DNA from: JBOFLG01 sp051657745
GTDB lineage: Bacteria > Actinomycetota > Actinomycetes > Actinomycetales > Dermatophilaceae
Reading direction: 5' to 3'
Length of the DNA: 64,000 nucleotides
Assembly (NCBI GenBank): GCA_051657745.1
Contig: JBOFLG010000090.1
Coordinates: forward strand, 1 to 64,000
Shown: piece by piece, positions 42,656 through 52,107 of the stretch
How the letters are laid out: each line of letters opens with the position of its first letter
Numbering within the stretch: the first letter of the stretch is position 1
Position numbers and translations under genes: made by a program
Notes under the pieces: generated by a model
The model's input: the letters and a program-made list of their open reading frames with translations, nothing else
What the model was told of the DNA's origin: nothing
The model's database searches: none

Positions 42656-43555
42656 ATGGGAGCGCAGATCCGGGAGTACCGGCAGCGCATCCGGTCCGTC
42701 AGCGCGACGAAGAAGATCACCCGGGCGATGGAGTTGATGGCAGCGTCCCGGGTGGTCAAGGCGCAGCAGGCGGTTCGCGAGTCGAGCCCGTATGCCCGTG
42801 CCCTGACCCGAGCCGTATCGGCGGTTGCGACGTTCTCGAACGAGGACCACCCGCTCACGACCGAAAAGGCCGAGGTCACTCGCGCCGCCGTGGTCATCAT
42901 CACCTCGGACCGCGGCCTTGCCGGGGCCTACAGCTCGGCCGTGCTCAAGGAGAGTGAACGGCTCATCGCGAAGTTGGCCGAGGAGGGCACGCAGGCTGTG
43001 CCGTACCTCCTCGGGCGCAAAGCCGTTGGCTTCTACCGGTTCCGTCAGCGCGAGTACGCCGCGGAGTGGACCGGCGCGTCGGAGAAGCCGTCGTTCGAGG
43101 TGGCACGCGAGGTGGGCGAACGCATTGTCACCGACTTTGCTGCCGACGCTGCGGACGGCGGGATCGACGAGGTCTACGTCGTGTTCACGCGATTTGTCAC
43201 GATGGTCACCCAGGAGCCTGACGTCATCCGGCTGCTGCCTCTGGAGGTCGTCGAGGGCGCCGAGGCCCCCGAGTCCGATGAGGTGCTGCCGCTGTACTCC
43301 TTCGAGCCCAGCCCCGAGCAGGTGCTCGACGCGCTGTTGCCCAAGTACGTGAACGCCCGGTTGTTCAACTGCATGCTGCAGGCGGCAGCCTCCGAACTGG
43401 CGGCACGACAGCGGGCGATGAAGTCGGCCACTGACAACGCCGAAGAGCTCATCAAGAAGTACACCCGGCTGGCGAACCAGGCGCGCCAGGCCGAGATCAC
43501 CCAAGAGATCAGCGAGATCGTCGGGGGCGCCAGCGCGCTCGCCGAGGCCAAGTGA
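42656..43555 (+). CDS. atpG: ATP synthase subunit gamma
   Basis: Central rotor stalk, 299 residues. N-terminal MGAQIREYRQRIRSVSATKK and TRAMELMAASR; C-terminal ATDNAEELIKKYTRLANQAR and EITQEISEIVGGASAL. The middle contains the actinobacterial insert region. It ends in the GTGAGCG stretch before atpD. Confidence 0.97.
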   Translation: MGAQIREYRQRIRSVSATKKITRAMELMAASRVVKAQQAVRESSPYARALTRAVSAVATFSNEDHPLTTEKAEVTRAAVVIITSDRGLAGAYSSAVLKESERLIAKLAEEGTQAVPYLLGRKAVGFYRFRQREYAAEWTGASEKPSFEVAREVGERIVTDFAADAADGGIDEVYVVFTRFVTMVTQEPDVIRLLPLEVVEGAEAPESDEVLPLYSFEPSPEQVLDALLPKYVNARLFNCMLQAAASELAARQRAMKSATDNAEELIKKYTRLANQARQAEITQEISEIVGGASALAEAK

Positions 43556-43569
43556 GCGAGAGAGAGACC

Positions 43570-45027
43570 ATGACTGCCACTGTCACCGAGAAGACCGCCG
43601 CCACCGGGCCGGGCGGGACCGGCCGAATCTCGCGGATCATCGGCCCGGTCGTCGATGTCGAGTTCCCCGTCGACGCGATGCCCGAGCAGTACAACCTGCT
43701 CACCACCGAGGTCGAGATCGGCGGCGAGACGAAAGCGCTCAACCTTGAGGTCGCTCAGCACATCGGCGACACCATGGTGCGGGCGATCTCGCTGCAGCCG
43801 ACCGACGGTCTGGTGCGGGGGACCGCGGTCACCGACAGCGGTGGACCGATCACCGTCCCGGTCGGTAACGCCACCCTGGGCAAGGTGTTCAACACCACCG
43901 GCGTGCCGATGAACCTCGCGAAGGGCGAGACGCTCGACGTGACCGAGCGCTGGGGCATTCATCGCTCGGCTCCGGCGTTCGACCAACTCGAGCCGAAAAC
44001 CCAGATGTTCGAGACCGGCATCAAGGTGATCGACCTGCTCACCCCATACGTGCAGGGCGGCAAGATCGGCCTGTTCGGTGGTGCTGGTGTTGGCAAGACC
44101 GTGCTCATCCAGGAGATGATCGCCCGGGTCGCGCGCGACCACGGTGGGGTGTCGGTATTCGCCGGTGTCGGCGAGCGCACCCGTGAGGGCAACGACCTCA
44201 TGGTCGAGATGGAAGAGGCCGGCGTCCTCGGTCAGACCGCGTTGGTGTTCGGCCAGATGGACGAGCCGCCGGGCACCCGTCTTCGGGTCGCGCTGTCGGC
44301 GCTGACGATGGCGGAGTACTTCCGCGATGTGCAGAAGCAGGACGTACTGCTCTTCATCGACAACATCTTCCGCTTCACCCAGGCCGGTTCCGAGGTCTCG
44401 ACCCTGCTCGGCCGGATGCCGTCAGCGGTGGGCTACCAGCCCACGCTTGCCGACGAGATGGGCGTGCTCCAGGAGCGGATCACCTCAACCCGTGGCCACT
44501 CGATCACCTCGATGCAGGCGATCTACGTCCCGGCAGACGACTACACCGACCCGGCGCCGGCCACGACCTTCGCCCACCTCGACGCCACCACCGAACTGTC
44601 CCGTGAGATTGCGTCGCTGGGCATCTACCCGGCCGTCGACCCATTGACCTCGACCAGCCGCATCCTCGACCGCCGGTACATCTCGCCGGAGCACTATGAC
44701 ACCGCGGTACGGGTCAAGCAGATCCTTCAGCGCAACAAGGAACTCCAGGACATCATCGCGATTCTCGGTATCGACGAGTTGTCCGAAGAGGACAAGATTT
44801 TGGTGAACCGGGCACGCCGCATCCAGCGGTTCTTGTCGCAGAATACCTACGTGGCTAAGCAGTTCACCGGGATCGAGGGGTCGACCGTTCCGCTCGTCGA
44901 CACCATCGAGGCGTTCACGAAGATCTGCGACGGCGACTATGACCACATCAGTGAGCAGGCGTTCTTCATGTGTGGCGGTCTCGACGATGTCGAGCGCCAG
45001 TGGGCCGAGATCCAGAAGAACCTCTGA
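43570..45027 (+). CDS. atpD: ATP synthase subunit beta
   Basis: Catalytic F1 subunit, 485 residues. P-loop GLFGGAGVGKTV; catalytic Glu in VFAGVGERTREGNDL; DELSEEDK DELSEED equivalent in IDELSEEDKILVNRARR. I use the ATG at 43570 (after GAGAGAGA) rather than the GTG at 43552 that overlaps the atpG stop. The stop overlaps the atpC ATG (TGATG). Confidence 0.97.
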   Translation: MTATVTEKTAATGPGGTGRISRIIGPVVDVEFPVDAMPEQYNLLTTEVEIGGETKALNLEVAQHIGDTMVRAISLQPTDGLVRGTAVTDSGGPITVPVGNATLGKVFNTTGVPMNLAKGETLDVTERWGIHRSAPAFDQLEPKTQMFETGIKVIDLLTPYVQGGKIGLFGGAGVGKTVLIQEMIARVARDHGGVSVFAGVGERTREGNDLMVEMEEAGVLGQTALVFGQMDEPPGTRLRVALSALTMAEYFRDVQKQDVLLFIDNIFRFTQAGSEVSTLLGRMPSAVGYQPTLADEMGVLQERITSTRGHSITSMQAIYVPADDYTDPAPATTFAHLDATTELSREIASLGIYPAVDPLTSTSRILDRRYISPEHYDTAVRVKQILQRNKELQDIIAILGIDELSEEDKILVNRARRIQRFLSQNTYVAKQFTGIEGSTVPLVDTIEAFTKICDGDYDHISEQAFFMCGGLDDVERQWAEIQKNL

Positions 45028-45293
45028 TGTCACTTCAGGTCGAGTTGGTGGCCGCCGACCGCAAGGTCTGGGAGGGCGCAGCGAGCCAGGTCAGCGCCAG
45101 GTCGGTCGACGGTGAGTTGGGGATCCTGCCGGGTCACCAGCCGGTGCTGTGCGTCTTGGTCAAGGGCGAGGTGCGCGTCGCCGCTGACGGCTCGTGGCGC
45201 TCGGCCACGGTTGACGGTGGGTTTCTCTCCGTTGACCATGATCGGGTGACGATCGTCGCCGACACCGTGGACGCCACCGGCATGGGCTTCTGA
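45027..45293 (+). CDS. atpC: ATP synthase subunit epsilon, short form
   Basis: 88 residues, consisting only of the N-terminal beta-sandwich (SLQVELVAADRKVWEGAAS, GELGILPGHQPVLCVL, GGFLSVDHDRVTIVADT). The two C-terminal helices that inhibit ATP hydrolysis in E. coli and reach about 120-135 residues are missing; the frame stops cleanly at TGMGF. Short forms exist in other bacteria. Consequence: epsilon inhibition of hydrolysis should be absent. Confidence 0.94.
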   Translation: MSLQVELVAADRKVWEGAASQVSARSVDGELGILPGHQPVLCVLVKGEVRVAADGSWRSATVDGGFLSVDHDRVTIVADTVDATGMGF

Positions 45294-45318
45294 CGCCGCC
45301 GGGTTGGGTCGGCTATCG

Positions 45319-45753
45319 ATGTCACTGGTCGTCGTCGCTGAGTTGGCCCTCGCGGCTCTGGTGCTGGTCGTCGTTGCCGCGCTCGTCACCGTCTGGGTAC
45401 GCCGGCGGTACATCGGCAACGACAGCCAGCCGGTGGTGCTCTGCGCTCGGCGCAAGGTCCACACCATCCGGTGGCGTCTGGGGCTGGCTCGGCTCGGAGT
45501 CGACCAATTCGAGTGGTTTAGCATCGTCGGCCCCTCGTGGTGTCCTGAGTTGACCTGGCCTCGGGGATTGGTCGAGTTGGACGCTCCGAGGCCGGTCACC
45601 GATCCCATTCCCGGGCTGGCCGACCCGGTGGCGGTGGTGGCCAGGACCACCACCGGTGACCACTGCGACCTCGCCTTTACCCCGGCCGCGTACACCGCAG
45701 TGCGGTCCTGGTTGGAGTCCAGCCCTCCGGGCTTTCACAGCAACGTTGCCTGA
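45319..45753 (+). CDS. DUF2550 membrane protein
   Basis: 144 residues with one N-terminal membrane helix (LVVVAELALAALVLVVVAALV) and a cytoplasmic part with the family pattern RRKVHTIRWRLGLARLGVD and FEWFSIVG. Found directly after the atp operon in many actinomycetes. Function unknown. Confidence 0.88.
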   Translation: MSLVVVAELALAALVLVVVAALVTVWVRRRYIGNDSQPVVLCARRKVHTIRWRLGLARLGVDQFEWFSIVGPSWCPELTWPRGLVELDAPRPVTDPIPGLADPVAVVARTTTGDHCDLAFTPAAYTAVRSWLESSPPGFHSNVA

Positions 45754-45770
45754 CGGTGGGAGACCGTGGG

Positions 45771-46385
45771 TCACGGTTGCTCGTCGCGGCCGCCGCCGGG
45801 CACCCAGAGCACATCGCCGCCCGCGTCGAGATTGGCATGCCGGGCGAGTACGAAGAGCAGGTCGGACAGCCGGTTGAGGTACTGGGCAGTCAGCGGGTTG
45901 ACCCCGCCCGCACCGCGCTCGGTGCCGGGGTCGGTGCCGTAGGCCTCAATTGCGGCCCAGGTCGAGCGCTCCGCGCGCCGCACCACGGTGAGCGCCTGGT
46001 GGAGGTAGGCCGACCCGGGAGTGCCGCCGGGGAGGATGAAGGACCGTAGCTTCTCGAGCCCGGCGAGGTAGTGGTCGCAGTCCCGCTCGAGCTCGTCGAT
46101 CCACGGCTCGAGTACCCGCAGCGGCGGGTGCTCGTACTCGTCCTGGAGTGGCGTACACAGGTCTGCGCCGACGTCGAACATGTCGTTCTGGACCCGCGTC
46201 ACCACGGCCCGCACGTCATCCGGCAGGGCGCCGCAGGCCACAGCGACCCCGAGTGCGGCGTTGGCCTCGTTGGCGTCGGCGTAGGCAGCGAGCCGGGGGT
46301 CGGTCTTGCGAGTGCGACTGAGGTCGCCGAGTGAGGTGCTGCCGTCGTCGCCGGTGCGCGTATAGATGCGGGTGAGGTTGACCAT
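45771..46385 (-). CDS. Cob(I)yrinic acid a,c-diamide/cob(I)alamin adenosyltransferase (PduO type)
   Basis: Makes adenosylcobalamin from cob(I)alamin and ATP; 204 residues. The ATP loop YTRTGDDGSTSLGDLSRTRK, then YADANEANAALGVA, QNDMFDVGADLCTP, and the C-terminal RLSDLLFVLARHAN are PduO marks. I prefer the ATG at 46385 over the GTG two codons upstream. It is divergent from the B12-dependent mutase, 573 bases away, and would supply its cofactor. Confidence 0.94.
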   Translation of the reverse strand: MVNLTRIYTRTGDDGSTSLGDLSRTRKTDPRLAAYADANEANAALGVAVACGALPDDVRAVVTRVQNDMFDVGADLCTPLQDEYEHPPLRVLEPWIDELERDCDHYLAGLEKLRSFILPGGTPGSAYLHQALTVVRRAERSTWAAIEAYGTDPGTERGAGGVNPLTAQYLNRLSDLLFVLARHANLDAGGDVLWVPGGGRDEQP

Positions 46386-46958
46386 GGACACAGCCTTCCA
46401 GCACTGGCTCGTCGCTGTGCTGTCGGCGTGGCGTCGCCGGATTGCCGCTGTGCTGGCGCCGTGCTGCTGGCGTGGCGCGAGCGCGACCTGGATCGCGACA
46501 TTGGCACCAAGCGGCCATTGTCCAAAGTTTGCTGATTCTTTACGCGTTCAGGGGTGGCAGCCGGTGCCGCACCAGGTTGACTGGGAGGCACGACAGCAGA
46601 CGGGGGTGGCCATGTCAGGACGGGGCACCGAGCCGAGGTTGACCCTCGTCATCCAGCTGGCGCAGGCGGGGCCCGAACCGAGACCCGGATCGGTCGCCGC
46701 CAGGTCCACCGTCCACCGGCCACCAGCCGTCACCGACCTCACAGCACAACGGCAACGCCGGGCAAAACCGCTCCGGCTCCTGTCAGGTGCGTTTCGCCGG
46801 CTCAGGGTGCGCACGCCCCCTGAGCCGGCGCGACGTCCCTGCCAGGCCTCCGCCCAGCGAGTTCATGACCGGTAGCCGTCACGGACCCGGCCCCGGTGTG
46901 GGCACTCTCACCGCTCGCCAACTCCCCAGCGAGTCGGCACGCGGCTACCGTCACCGAC
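46386..46958. other. Divergent intergenic region, 573 bases
   Basis: Lies between the adenosyltransferase and ecm. No open frame here is convincing. I looked for a cobalamin riboswitch, given the two B12-linked genes, and found no B12 box. It contains a strong 13-bp hairpin (46795-46830), which suggests that some transcript ends here. Confidence 0.5.
46795..46830 (+). terminator. Isolated 13-bp hairpin
   Basis: CGCCGGCTCAGGG (46795-46807) pairs with CCCTGAGCCGGCG (46818-46830), 10-base loop. Terminator-like, but no annotated gene ends nearby on either strand: the neighbours diverge from this region. The strand is arbitrary. Confidence 0.5.
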
Positions 46959-49046
46959 ATGTCTGAGGCCAGCAGCACTGCCCGCCATCAGCGCGACCGG
47001 CCATGGGTGATGCGCACCTACGCGGGCCATTCGAGTGCCGCCGCGAGCAACGCCCTCTACCGCGGAAACCTCGAGAAGGGCCAGACCGGGCTATCGGTCG
47101 CCTTTGATCTGCCGACCCAGACCGGCTACGACGCCGACGACCCGCTGGCTCGAGGTGAGGTTGGCAAAGTCGGTGTCCCGGTGGCCCATCTCGGCGACAT
47201 GAGAGCACTCTTCGACGGGCTTCCGCTGTCGCGAATGAACACCTCCATGACCATTAACGCCACCGCGATGTGGCTGCTCGCGCTCTACCAGGTCGTGGCG
47301 GAGGAGCAGGCCGTCGCGGCTGGTGCGGACCCCGATGAGGTGGTCCGGCACCTCGCCGGCACCACCCAGAACGACATCATCAAGGAGTACCTGTCGCGCG
47401 GTACCTACCTGTTCGCCCCCGGACCGTCGCTGCGGCTGGTCACCGACATCGTGGCGTACACCGTCGCCGCGATGCCGCGCTGGAACCCGGTCAACATCTG
47501 CAGCTACCACCTCCAGGAGGCGGGCGCGACACCCGTGCAGGAAATCGCCTACGCGATGGCCACGGCGACCGCCGTGCTCGATGCGGTCCGCGACTCTGGG
47601 CAGGTATCGCCGGAGTGTTTCGGCGAAGTGGTGGGCCGGGTCTCGTTTTTCGTCAACGCCGGGGTGCGCTTCGTCGAGGAGATGTGCAAGATGCGGGCCT
47701 TCGCCCAGCTCTGGGATGAACTGGCCGCAGACCGATATGGCGTGACCGATGCCGCGCAGCGCCGGTTCCGCTACGGGGTGCAGGTCAACTCACTCGGGCT
47801 CACCGAGGCACAGCCCGAGAACAACGTGCAGCGGATCGTCCTGGAGATGCTTGCCGTCACGCTCTCCAGGGACGCTCGGGCGCGGGCCGTGCAGTTGCCG
47901 GCCTGGAACGAGGCGCTCGGTCTGCCCAGGCCGTGGGACCAGCAGTGGTCGCTGCGCATCCAGCAGGTGCTGGCCTACGAGTCCGACCTGCTCGAGTACG
48001 ACGACCTGTTCACCGGGTCCGTGGTCGTCGAGGCGAAGGTGGCCGAGTTGGTCGCCGCCGCCCGCGCCGAGATGGCGCGAGTGGAGTCGATGGGCGGCGC
48101 CGTTGCCGCGGTCGAGACCGGGTACATGAAAGGCGAACTCGTGGCGTCGCATGCGCGCCGTCGCCGACGCCTCGAGTCTGGCGAGGACATCGTCGTGGGG
48201 GTCAACCGCTTCGAGTCCACCGAGGACAGCCCGCTGCTCGCCGACCTGGACACCGCGGTCCATCGGGTGGACGCTGATGTCGAGGATGCCGCCGTGGCGG
48301 CAGTGCGGCGCTGGCGGGAGGAGCGCGACGGTGACCCGGCGCGGCGGGTGCGGGCGGCATCCGCTCTCGCACGCCTCCGGGCGGATGCCGCCGGGCCCGC
48401 CACGCTCATGCCCGCGACCCTGGAGTGTGCCCGCGCCGGGGTGACGACGGGGGAGTGGGCGGGGGCATTGCGCGAGGTGTTCGGCGAGTTCCGGGCACCC
48501 ACCGGGATCTCAGGCTCGGTCGGAGCCTCGCCGGGTAGCGCCGACCTGGCACTGGTGCGTGACGCGGTCGCGCGCACCGGTACCGAGCTGGGGCAGCGAC
48601 TGCGGGTGCTGGTGGGCAAGCCCGGGCTGGACGGTCACTCCAACGGCGCCGAACAGGTGGCGATCCGAGCCCGCGACGCCGGATTCGAGGTCATCTACCA
48701 GGGCATCCGGCTGACCCCGGAGCAGCTGGTAGCCGCGGCGGTGATCGAGGACGTGCACCTCGTCGGCCTCTCGATCCTGTCTGGGTCGCATATGGCGCTG
48801 GTCCCCGAGGTACTCGATCGGATGCGAGCGGCCGGTATCGGCGAGGTGCCGGTGGTCGTCGGGGGCATCATCCCCACGGATGACGCAGCGCGCCTGGCCA
48901 CGCTCGGGGTGCGCGCAATCTTCACCCCGAAGGATGTCGCGATCGACGCCATCATGGCCAGGTTCGTCGACGTCATCCGCGCATCGCACGGGCTGCCGCC
49001 GATCAGTGCCGTGGCTCCTGCCGACGTCGGCCAGGCCGGGCGGTGA
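46959..49046 (+). CDS. ecm: Ethylmalonyl-CoA mutase (MeaA/Ecm)
   Basis: Coenzyme B12-dependent mutase turning (2R)-ethylmalonyl-CoA into methylsuccinyl-CoA, 695 residues in one chain. The catalytic part (about 1-530) has QTGLSVAFDLPTQTGYDADD and MNTSMTINATAMWLLALYQ; the B12-binding part (about 560-680) has the base-off motif D-x-H-x2-G in GKPGLDGHSNGAEQ, then GLSILSGS and VVVGGIIP. The absence of a separate small subunit, the GYDADDPLARGEVGKVGVP start, and a ccr gene 8 kb away favour Ecm over methylmalonyl-CoA mutase. Start at the ATG of MSEASSTARH; the 21 residues before are not conserved. Confidence 0.92.
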   Translation: MSEASSTARHQRDRPWVMRTYAGHSSAAASNALYRGNLEKGQTGLSVAFDLPTQTGYDADDPLARGEVGKVGVPVAHLGDMRALFDGLPLSRMNTSMTINATAMWLLALYQVVAEEQAVAAGADPDEVVRHLAGTTQNDIIKEYLSRGTYLFAPGPSLRLVTDIVAYTVAAMPRWNPVNICSYHLQEAGATPVQEIAYAMATATAVLDAVRDSGQVSPECFGEVVGRVSFFVNAGVRFVEEMCKMRAFAQLWDELAADRYGVTDAAQRRFRYGVQVNSLGLTEAQPENNVQRIVLEMLAVTLSRDARARAVQLPAWNEALGLPRPWDQQWSLRIQQVLAYESDLLEYDDLFTGSVVVEAKVAELVAAARAEMARVESMGGAVAAVETGYMKGELVASHARRRRRLESGEDIVVGVNRFESTEDSPLLADLDTAVHRVDADVEDAAVAAVRRWREERDGDPARRVRAASALARLRADAAGPATLMPATLECARAGVTTGEWAGALREVFGEFRAPTGISGSVGASPGSADLALVRDAVARTGTELGQRLRVLVGKPGLDGHSNGAEQVAIRARDAGFEVIYQGIRLTPEQLVAAAVIEDVHLVGLSILSGSHMALVPEVLDRMRAAGIGEVPVVVGGIIPTDDAARLATLGVRAIFTPKDVAIDAIMARFVDVIRASHGLPPISAVAPADVGQAGR

Positions 49047-49170
49047 GCGCGCGCCCGCACGGGCCGTGGCAGAGCCTGCGGTGGGCCGGACGGGTGGCTG
49101 ATCGCGCTGGGCTCGCGGCCGGCCCGCCCGCTCCACGGCTCGCGATGTCGGTGCGCGGCAACGGGACTGG

Positions 49171-49866
49171 TCAGAAGAGGCGACTGTCTCGGTCATCGAC
49201 GCCACGCAGCGCGTCGTAGTCCAGCACCACACATCGGATGCCGCGATCCTCGGCGAGGGTTCGTGCCTGCGGCTTGATGACCTGCGCCGCGAAGACCCCA
49301 GCCACCGGGGCAAGGTGGGGGTCGCGGTTCATCAGCTCAAGGTAGCGGGTGAGTTGTTCGACGCCGTCGATCTCGCCGCGCCGCTTGATCTCGACCGCCA
49401 CGTGCCCGCCGGTGGCATCGCGACACAGGATGTCGACCGGGCCGATCGCCGTCATGTACTCGCGCCGGGCGAGGGTCCACCCCGGGCCAAGGGTGCTGAT
49501 GTGTTCGGCGAGGAGCCGCTGCAGGTGAGCCTCGACGCCATCCTTGACCAGGCCCGGGTCAAGGCCCAGGTCGTGCGCGGAGTCGTGCAGCACCTCGTGC
49601 AGGCGGACGCGGAGCCGGTCCTGCGACTTCGCGTGCTGAACCACCCAGATTCGGGTGACCCCGGCGGCGCGCTCGGCCTCGTCGGGTTCGGCCTCGGTCA
49701 TGGCACACGGCGGCGACATCCAGTTCAGCGGCTTGTACGACCCGCCGTCGGAGTGCACGAGCACCGAGCCGTCGGCTTTGGCCAGCACCAGCCGGGTGGC
49801 GAGCGGGAGGTGGGCGGTGAGCCGCCCCTCGTAGTCGACGCTGCACCTGGCGATCACGATTCGCAC
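49171..49866 (-). CDS. nucS: Mismatch endonuclease NucS/EndoMS
   Basis: Cuts both strands at mismatches; the main mismatch correction nuclease of actinomycetes, which lack MutS/MutL. 231 residues from a GTG. The nuclease core is PVDILCRDATGG-H-VAVEIKRRG (Asp, Glu, Lys) and EQLTRYLELMNRD. The C-terminal RLF end is the expected sliding-clamp contact. The reading frame extends upstream past 50000, but only as a shadow of the next gene. It is often found near the atp operon, as here. Confidence 0.95.
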   Translation of the reverse strand: MRIVIARCSVDYEGRLTAHLPLATRLVLAKADGSVLVHSDGGSYKPLNWMSPPCAMTEAEPDEAERAAGVTRIWVVQHAKSQDRLRVRLHEVLHDSAHDLGLDPGLVKDGVEAHLQRLLAEHISTLGPGWTLARREYMTAIGPVDILCRDATGGHVAVEIKRRGEIDGVEQLTRYLELMNRDPHLAPVAGVFAAQVIKPQARTLAEDRGIRCVVLDYDALRGVDDRDSRLF

Positions 49867-49995
49867 GGGCGCCAACCCTAGCCGTGGGTGCGGCATGCAG
49901 CACCGGCGCCTGCCGGCCGTACCTCCGGAGCCTCGGGGGTAAGGAGCATCACCAGACGCGGTCGTCATCCGCCGGGCTCTGCGAGGATCACCGCC

Positions 49996-51801
49996 ATGGC
50001 GCGTGAGTTCACCACGGTGGGTGTCGTCGGGTTGGGGACGATGGGCGCGGGCATCGTCGAGGTGTTCGCCCGCAACGGTGTCGAGGTGGTCGCGGTCGAC
50101 GCCGACCAGCGCGGAGTCGAGCATGGCCGAGGCGTGCTGGCCACGAGCACCGGCCGTGGGCTGGCCCGCGGCAAGCTCACCCAGGAGGCGCACGACGCGC
50201 TGCACGCCCGGGTGCGGTACTCCACCGACCTCGCCGACTGTGCGCCGTGCCAGCTGGTCGTCGAGGCCGTGCCCGAGCAGCTGGACCTGAAAAAGGCGGT
50301 GCTCGCCCGGCTCGACGGCGTGGTCGCGGCCGACGCGGTGCTCGCCACCAACACCTCGTCGCTGCCGGTCACCGAGATCGCGGTGGCCACCGCGGACCCG
50401 AAGCGCGTCGTCGGGATGCACTTCTTCAACCCGGCGCCGGTGCAGCAGTTCGTGGAGGTGATCCGCACCGTGGTCACCGCCGACGATGTGTTCGAGGACG
50501 TGAAGGCGCTCGCCGAGCGGCTGGGCAAGAAGCCGGTCGTGGTTGGCGACAAGGCCGGGTTCATCGCGAACGCACTACTGTTCGGCTACCTCAACCACGC
50601 GGTGTCGATGGCGGAGTCGCGGTACGCGAGCCGCGAGGACCTCGACACCGCGATGCGGTTGGGCTGCGGCTACCCGATGGGCCCGTTGCAGCTGCTCGAC
50701 CTGATCGGCCTCGACACCGCCTACGAGATCCTTGACACGATGTACAAGCAGGGCCGCGACCGGCTGCATGCGCCCGCACCGTTGATCACCCAGATGGTGT
50801 CGGCGGGTTTTCTCGGCCGGAAGTCAGGGCGCGGGTTCTACCGGTACGCGGCCCCGGGGTCGCCCGAGGTGGTGCCGGATGCCGCCACACCCGCGACCGC
50901 CACACCCGCGACCGCCACGCCCGCCACCGGGGCTGCCGAGGTGCGGCCGCGCGTCATCCACACGGTGGGGGTGGTCGGGTCAGGGGTCATGGCCAGCGGG
51001 ATTATTGAGGTGTTCGCCCGGGCCGGCTATCCCGTCACCTACATCGCCCGCACGCCCGAGAAGGTGGATGCCGTGCAGGCCGCGGTCGCCCGCAGCAGTG
51101 CCCGCGCGGTCGAGAAGGGGCGGATGACCGAGTCGGATGCAGCCGCCGTGCGCCATCGCGTCACCGGCAGCACCGACCTGGGCGCGCTCGCCGAGGCGGA
51201 CCTCGTGGTCGAGGCGGTTGTCGAGGACCTCGACGTCAAACAGGAACTGTTCCGCAGCCTCGACGCGGTGTGTCGCGGTGGAGCGGTGCTGGCGACGACC
51301 ACGTCGTCCCTACCGGTGATCGAACTCGCGACGGTGACTGCGCGCCCGCAGGACGTGGTCGGCATGCACTTCTTCAACCCGGCGAGCGTGATGCAACTCG
51401 TTGAGGTGGTGCACACCATCACGACCAGCCCCGAGGTAGTGGCCACCGCCCAGGAGGTGTGCCGCGCGATCGGCAAGGTCCCGGTGACCTGCGGCGACCG
51501 GGCCGGGTTCGTGGTCAACGCACTGCTCTTCCCGTATCTCAACGACGCGGTGAAGATGCTCTCGGCGAACTATGCCGGCGCCGACGACATCGACACCGCG
51601 ATGAAGACCGGGTGCGGGTTGCCGATGGGGCCGTTCGAGTTGCTTGATGTCGTGGGGCTCGACGTGTCGCTCGCCATCCAGCGCCAGCTCTACCTCGAGT
51701 TCCGGGAGCCGGGGTTCGCCCCAGCCCCGCTGCTCGAGCACCTCGTGACGGCCGGGTACCTCGGCCGCAAGACCGGCCGCGGCTTTCGTGTCCATCCCTG
51801 A
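49996..51801 (+). CDS. Double 3-hydroxyacyl-CoA dehydrogenase
   Basis: 601 residues: two complete 3-hydroxyacyl-CoA dehydrogenase modules in tandem. Module 1 (about 5-290) has VGVVGLGTMGAGIVEVF, TNTSSLPVTEIA, GMHFFNPAPVQQFVE and GYPMGPLQLLDLIGLDT. Module 2 (about 322-601) has VGVVGSGVMASGIIEVF, TTTSSLPVIELA, GMHFFNPASVMQLVE and GLPMGPFELLDVVGLDV. The linker is a Thr-Pro-Ala repeat (TPATATPATATPAT, near residue 300). It probably oxidises or forms 3-hydroxybutyryl-CoA for the ethylmalonyl-CoA route, given ecm and ccr nearby. Both modules keep the dinucleotide loop and catalytic His. Confidence 0.92.
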   Translation: MAREFTTVGVVGLGTMGAGIVEVFARNGVEVVAVDADQRGVEHGRGVLATSTGRGLARGKLTQEAHDALHARVRYSTDLADCAPCQLVVEAVPEQLDLKKAVLARLDGVVAADAVLATNTSSLPVTEIAVATADPKRVVGMHFFNPAPVQQFVEVIRTVVTADDVFEDVKALAERLGKKPVVVGDKAGFIANALLFGYLNHAVSMAESRYASREDLDTAMRLGCGYPMGPLQLLDLIGLDTAYEILDTMYKQGRDRLHAPAPLITQMVSAGFLGRKSGRGFYRYAAPGSPEVVPDAATPATATPATATPATGAAEVRPRVIHTVGVVGSGVMASGIIEVFARAGYPVTYIARTPEKVDAVQAAVARSSARAVEKGRMTESDAAAVRHRVTGSTDLGALAEADLVVEAVVEDLDVKQELFRSLDAVCRGGAVLATTTSSLPVIELATVTARPQDVVGMHFFNPASVMQLVEVVHTITTSPEVVATAQEVCRAIGKVPVTCGDRAGFVVNALLFPYLNDAVKMLSANYAGADDIDTAMKTGCGLPMGPFELLDVVGLDVSLAIQRQLYLEFREPGFAPAPLLEHLVTAGYLGRKTGRGFRVHP

Positions 51802-52107
51802 CTGAGGGCGGGGGCTCGCGGTGCCCGGCCAGGGCTAACCCGATGAGACACGGGGCTTCGTCAACCAGGAATTTCCCTGGTTGACGAAATTCGAGGCTCG
51901 TTGCTACCTTTCAAATAGTAGAAGTTATCGAGATGAGACATATCGCCGATGACGTAGGAATCGCCCAAGCGTTGGACTGAACCACACCATTTTGCGGGCG
52001 TGGTGAATGCGCGACGGGCGACGGCATTTTGGCGCGCGCAGCGCTATTCTCTCTCGGCATTTTTGTGGCCTTTACGTCCCGAACTAGCGACGAGTAAGGA
52101 TCGTGCA
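51802..52107. other. Intergenic region before secreted protein copy B, 306 bases
   Basis: Contains the terminator at 51857-51888, then about 200 bases of lower GC content that lead to the AAGGA ribosome site at about 52097. The promoter of the secreted-protein gene should be here; I cannot assign boxes with confidence. Confidence 0.5.
51857..51888 (+). terminator. Terminator after the double dehydrogenase
   Basis: Perfect 13-bp stem (TTCGTCAACCAGG, 51857-51869, with 51876-51888), loop of 6, followed by AAATTCG. It starts 56 bases after the stop codon. Confidence 0.85.

Noticed and set aside
46366..46875. 169-residue plus-strand open frame in the adenosyltransferase-ecm gap
   Set aside because: No recognisable product, begins inside the adenosyltransferase gene and lacks a good ribosome site.
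46386..46958. Cobalamin riboswitch between adenosyltransferase and ecm
   Set aside because: Expected from the two B12-linked neighbours, but no B12 box or matching stem order was found.
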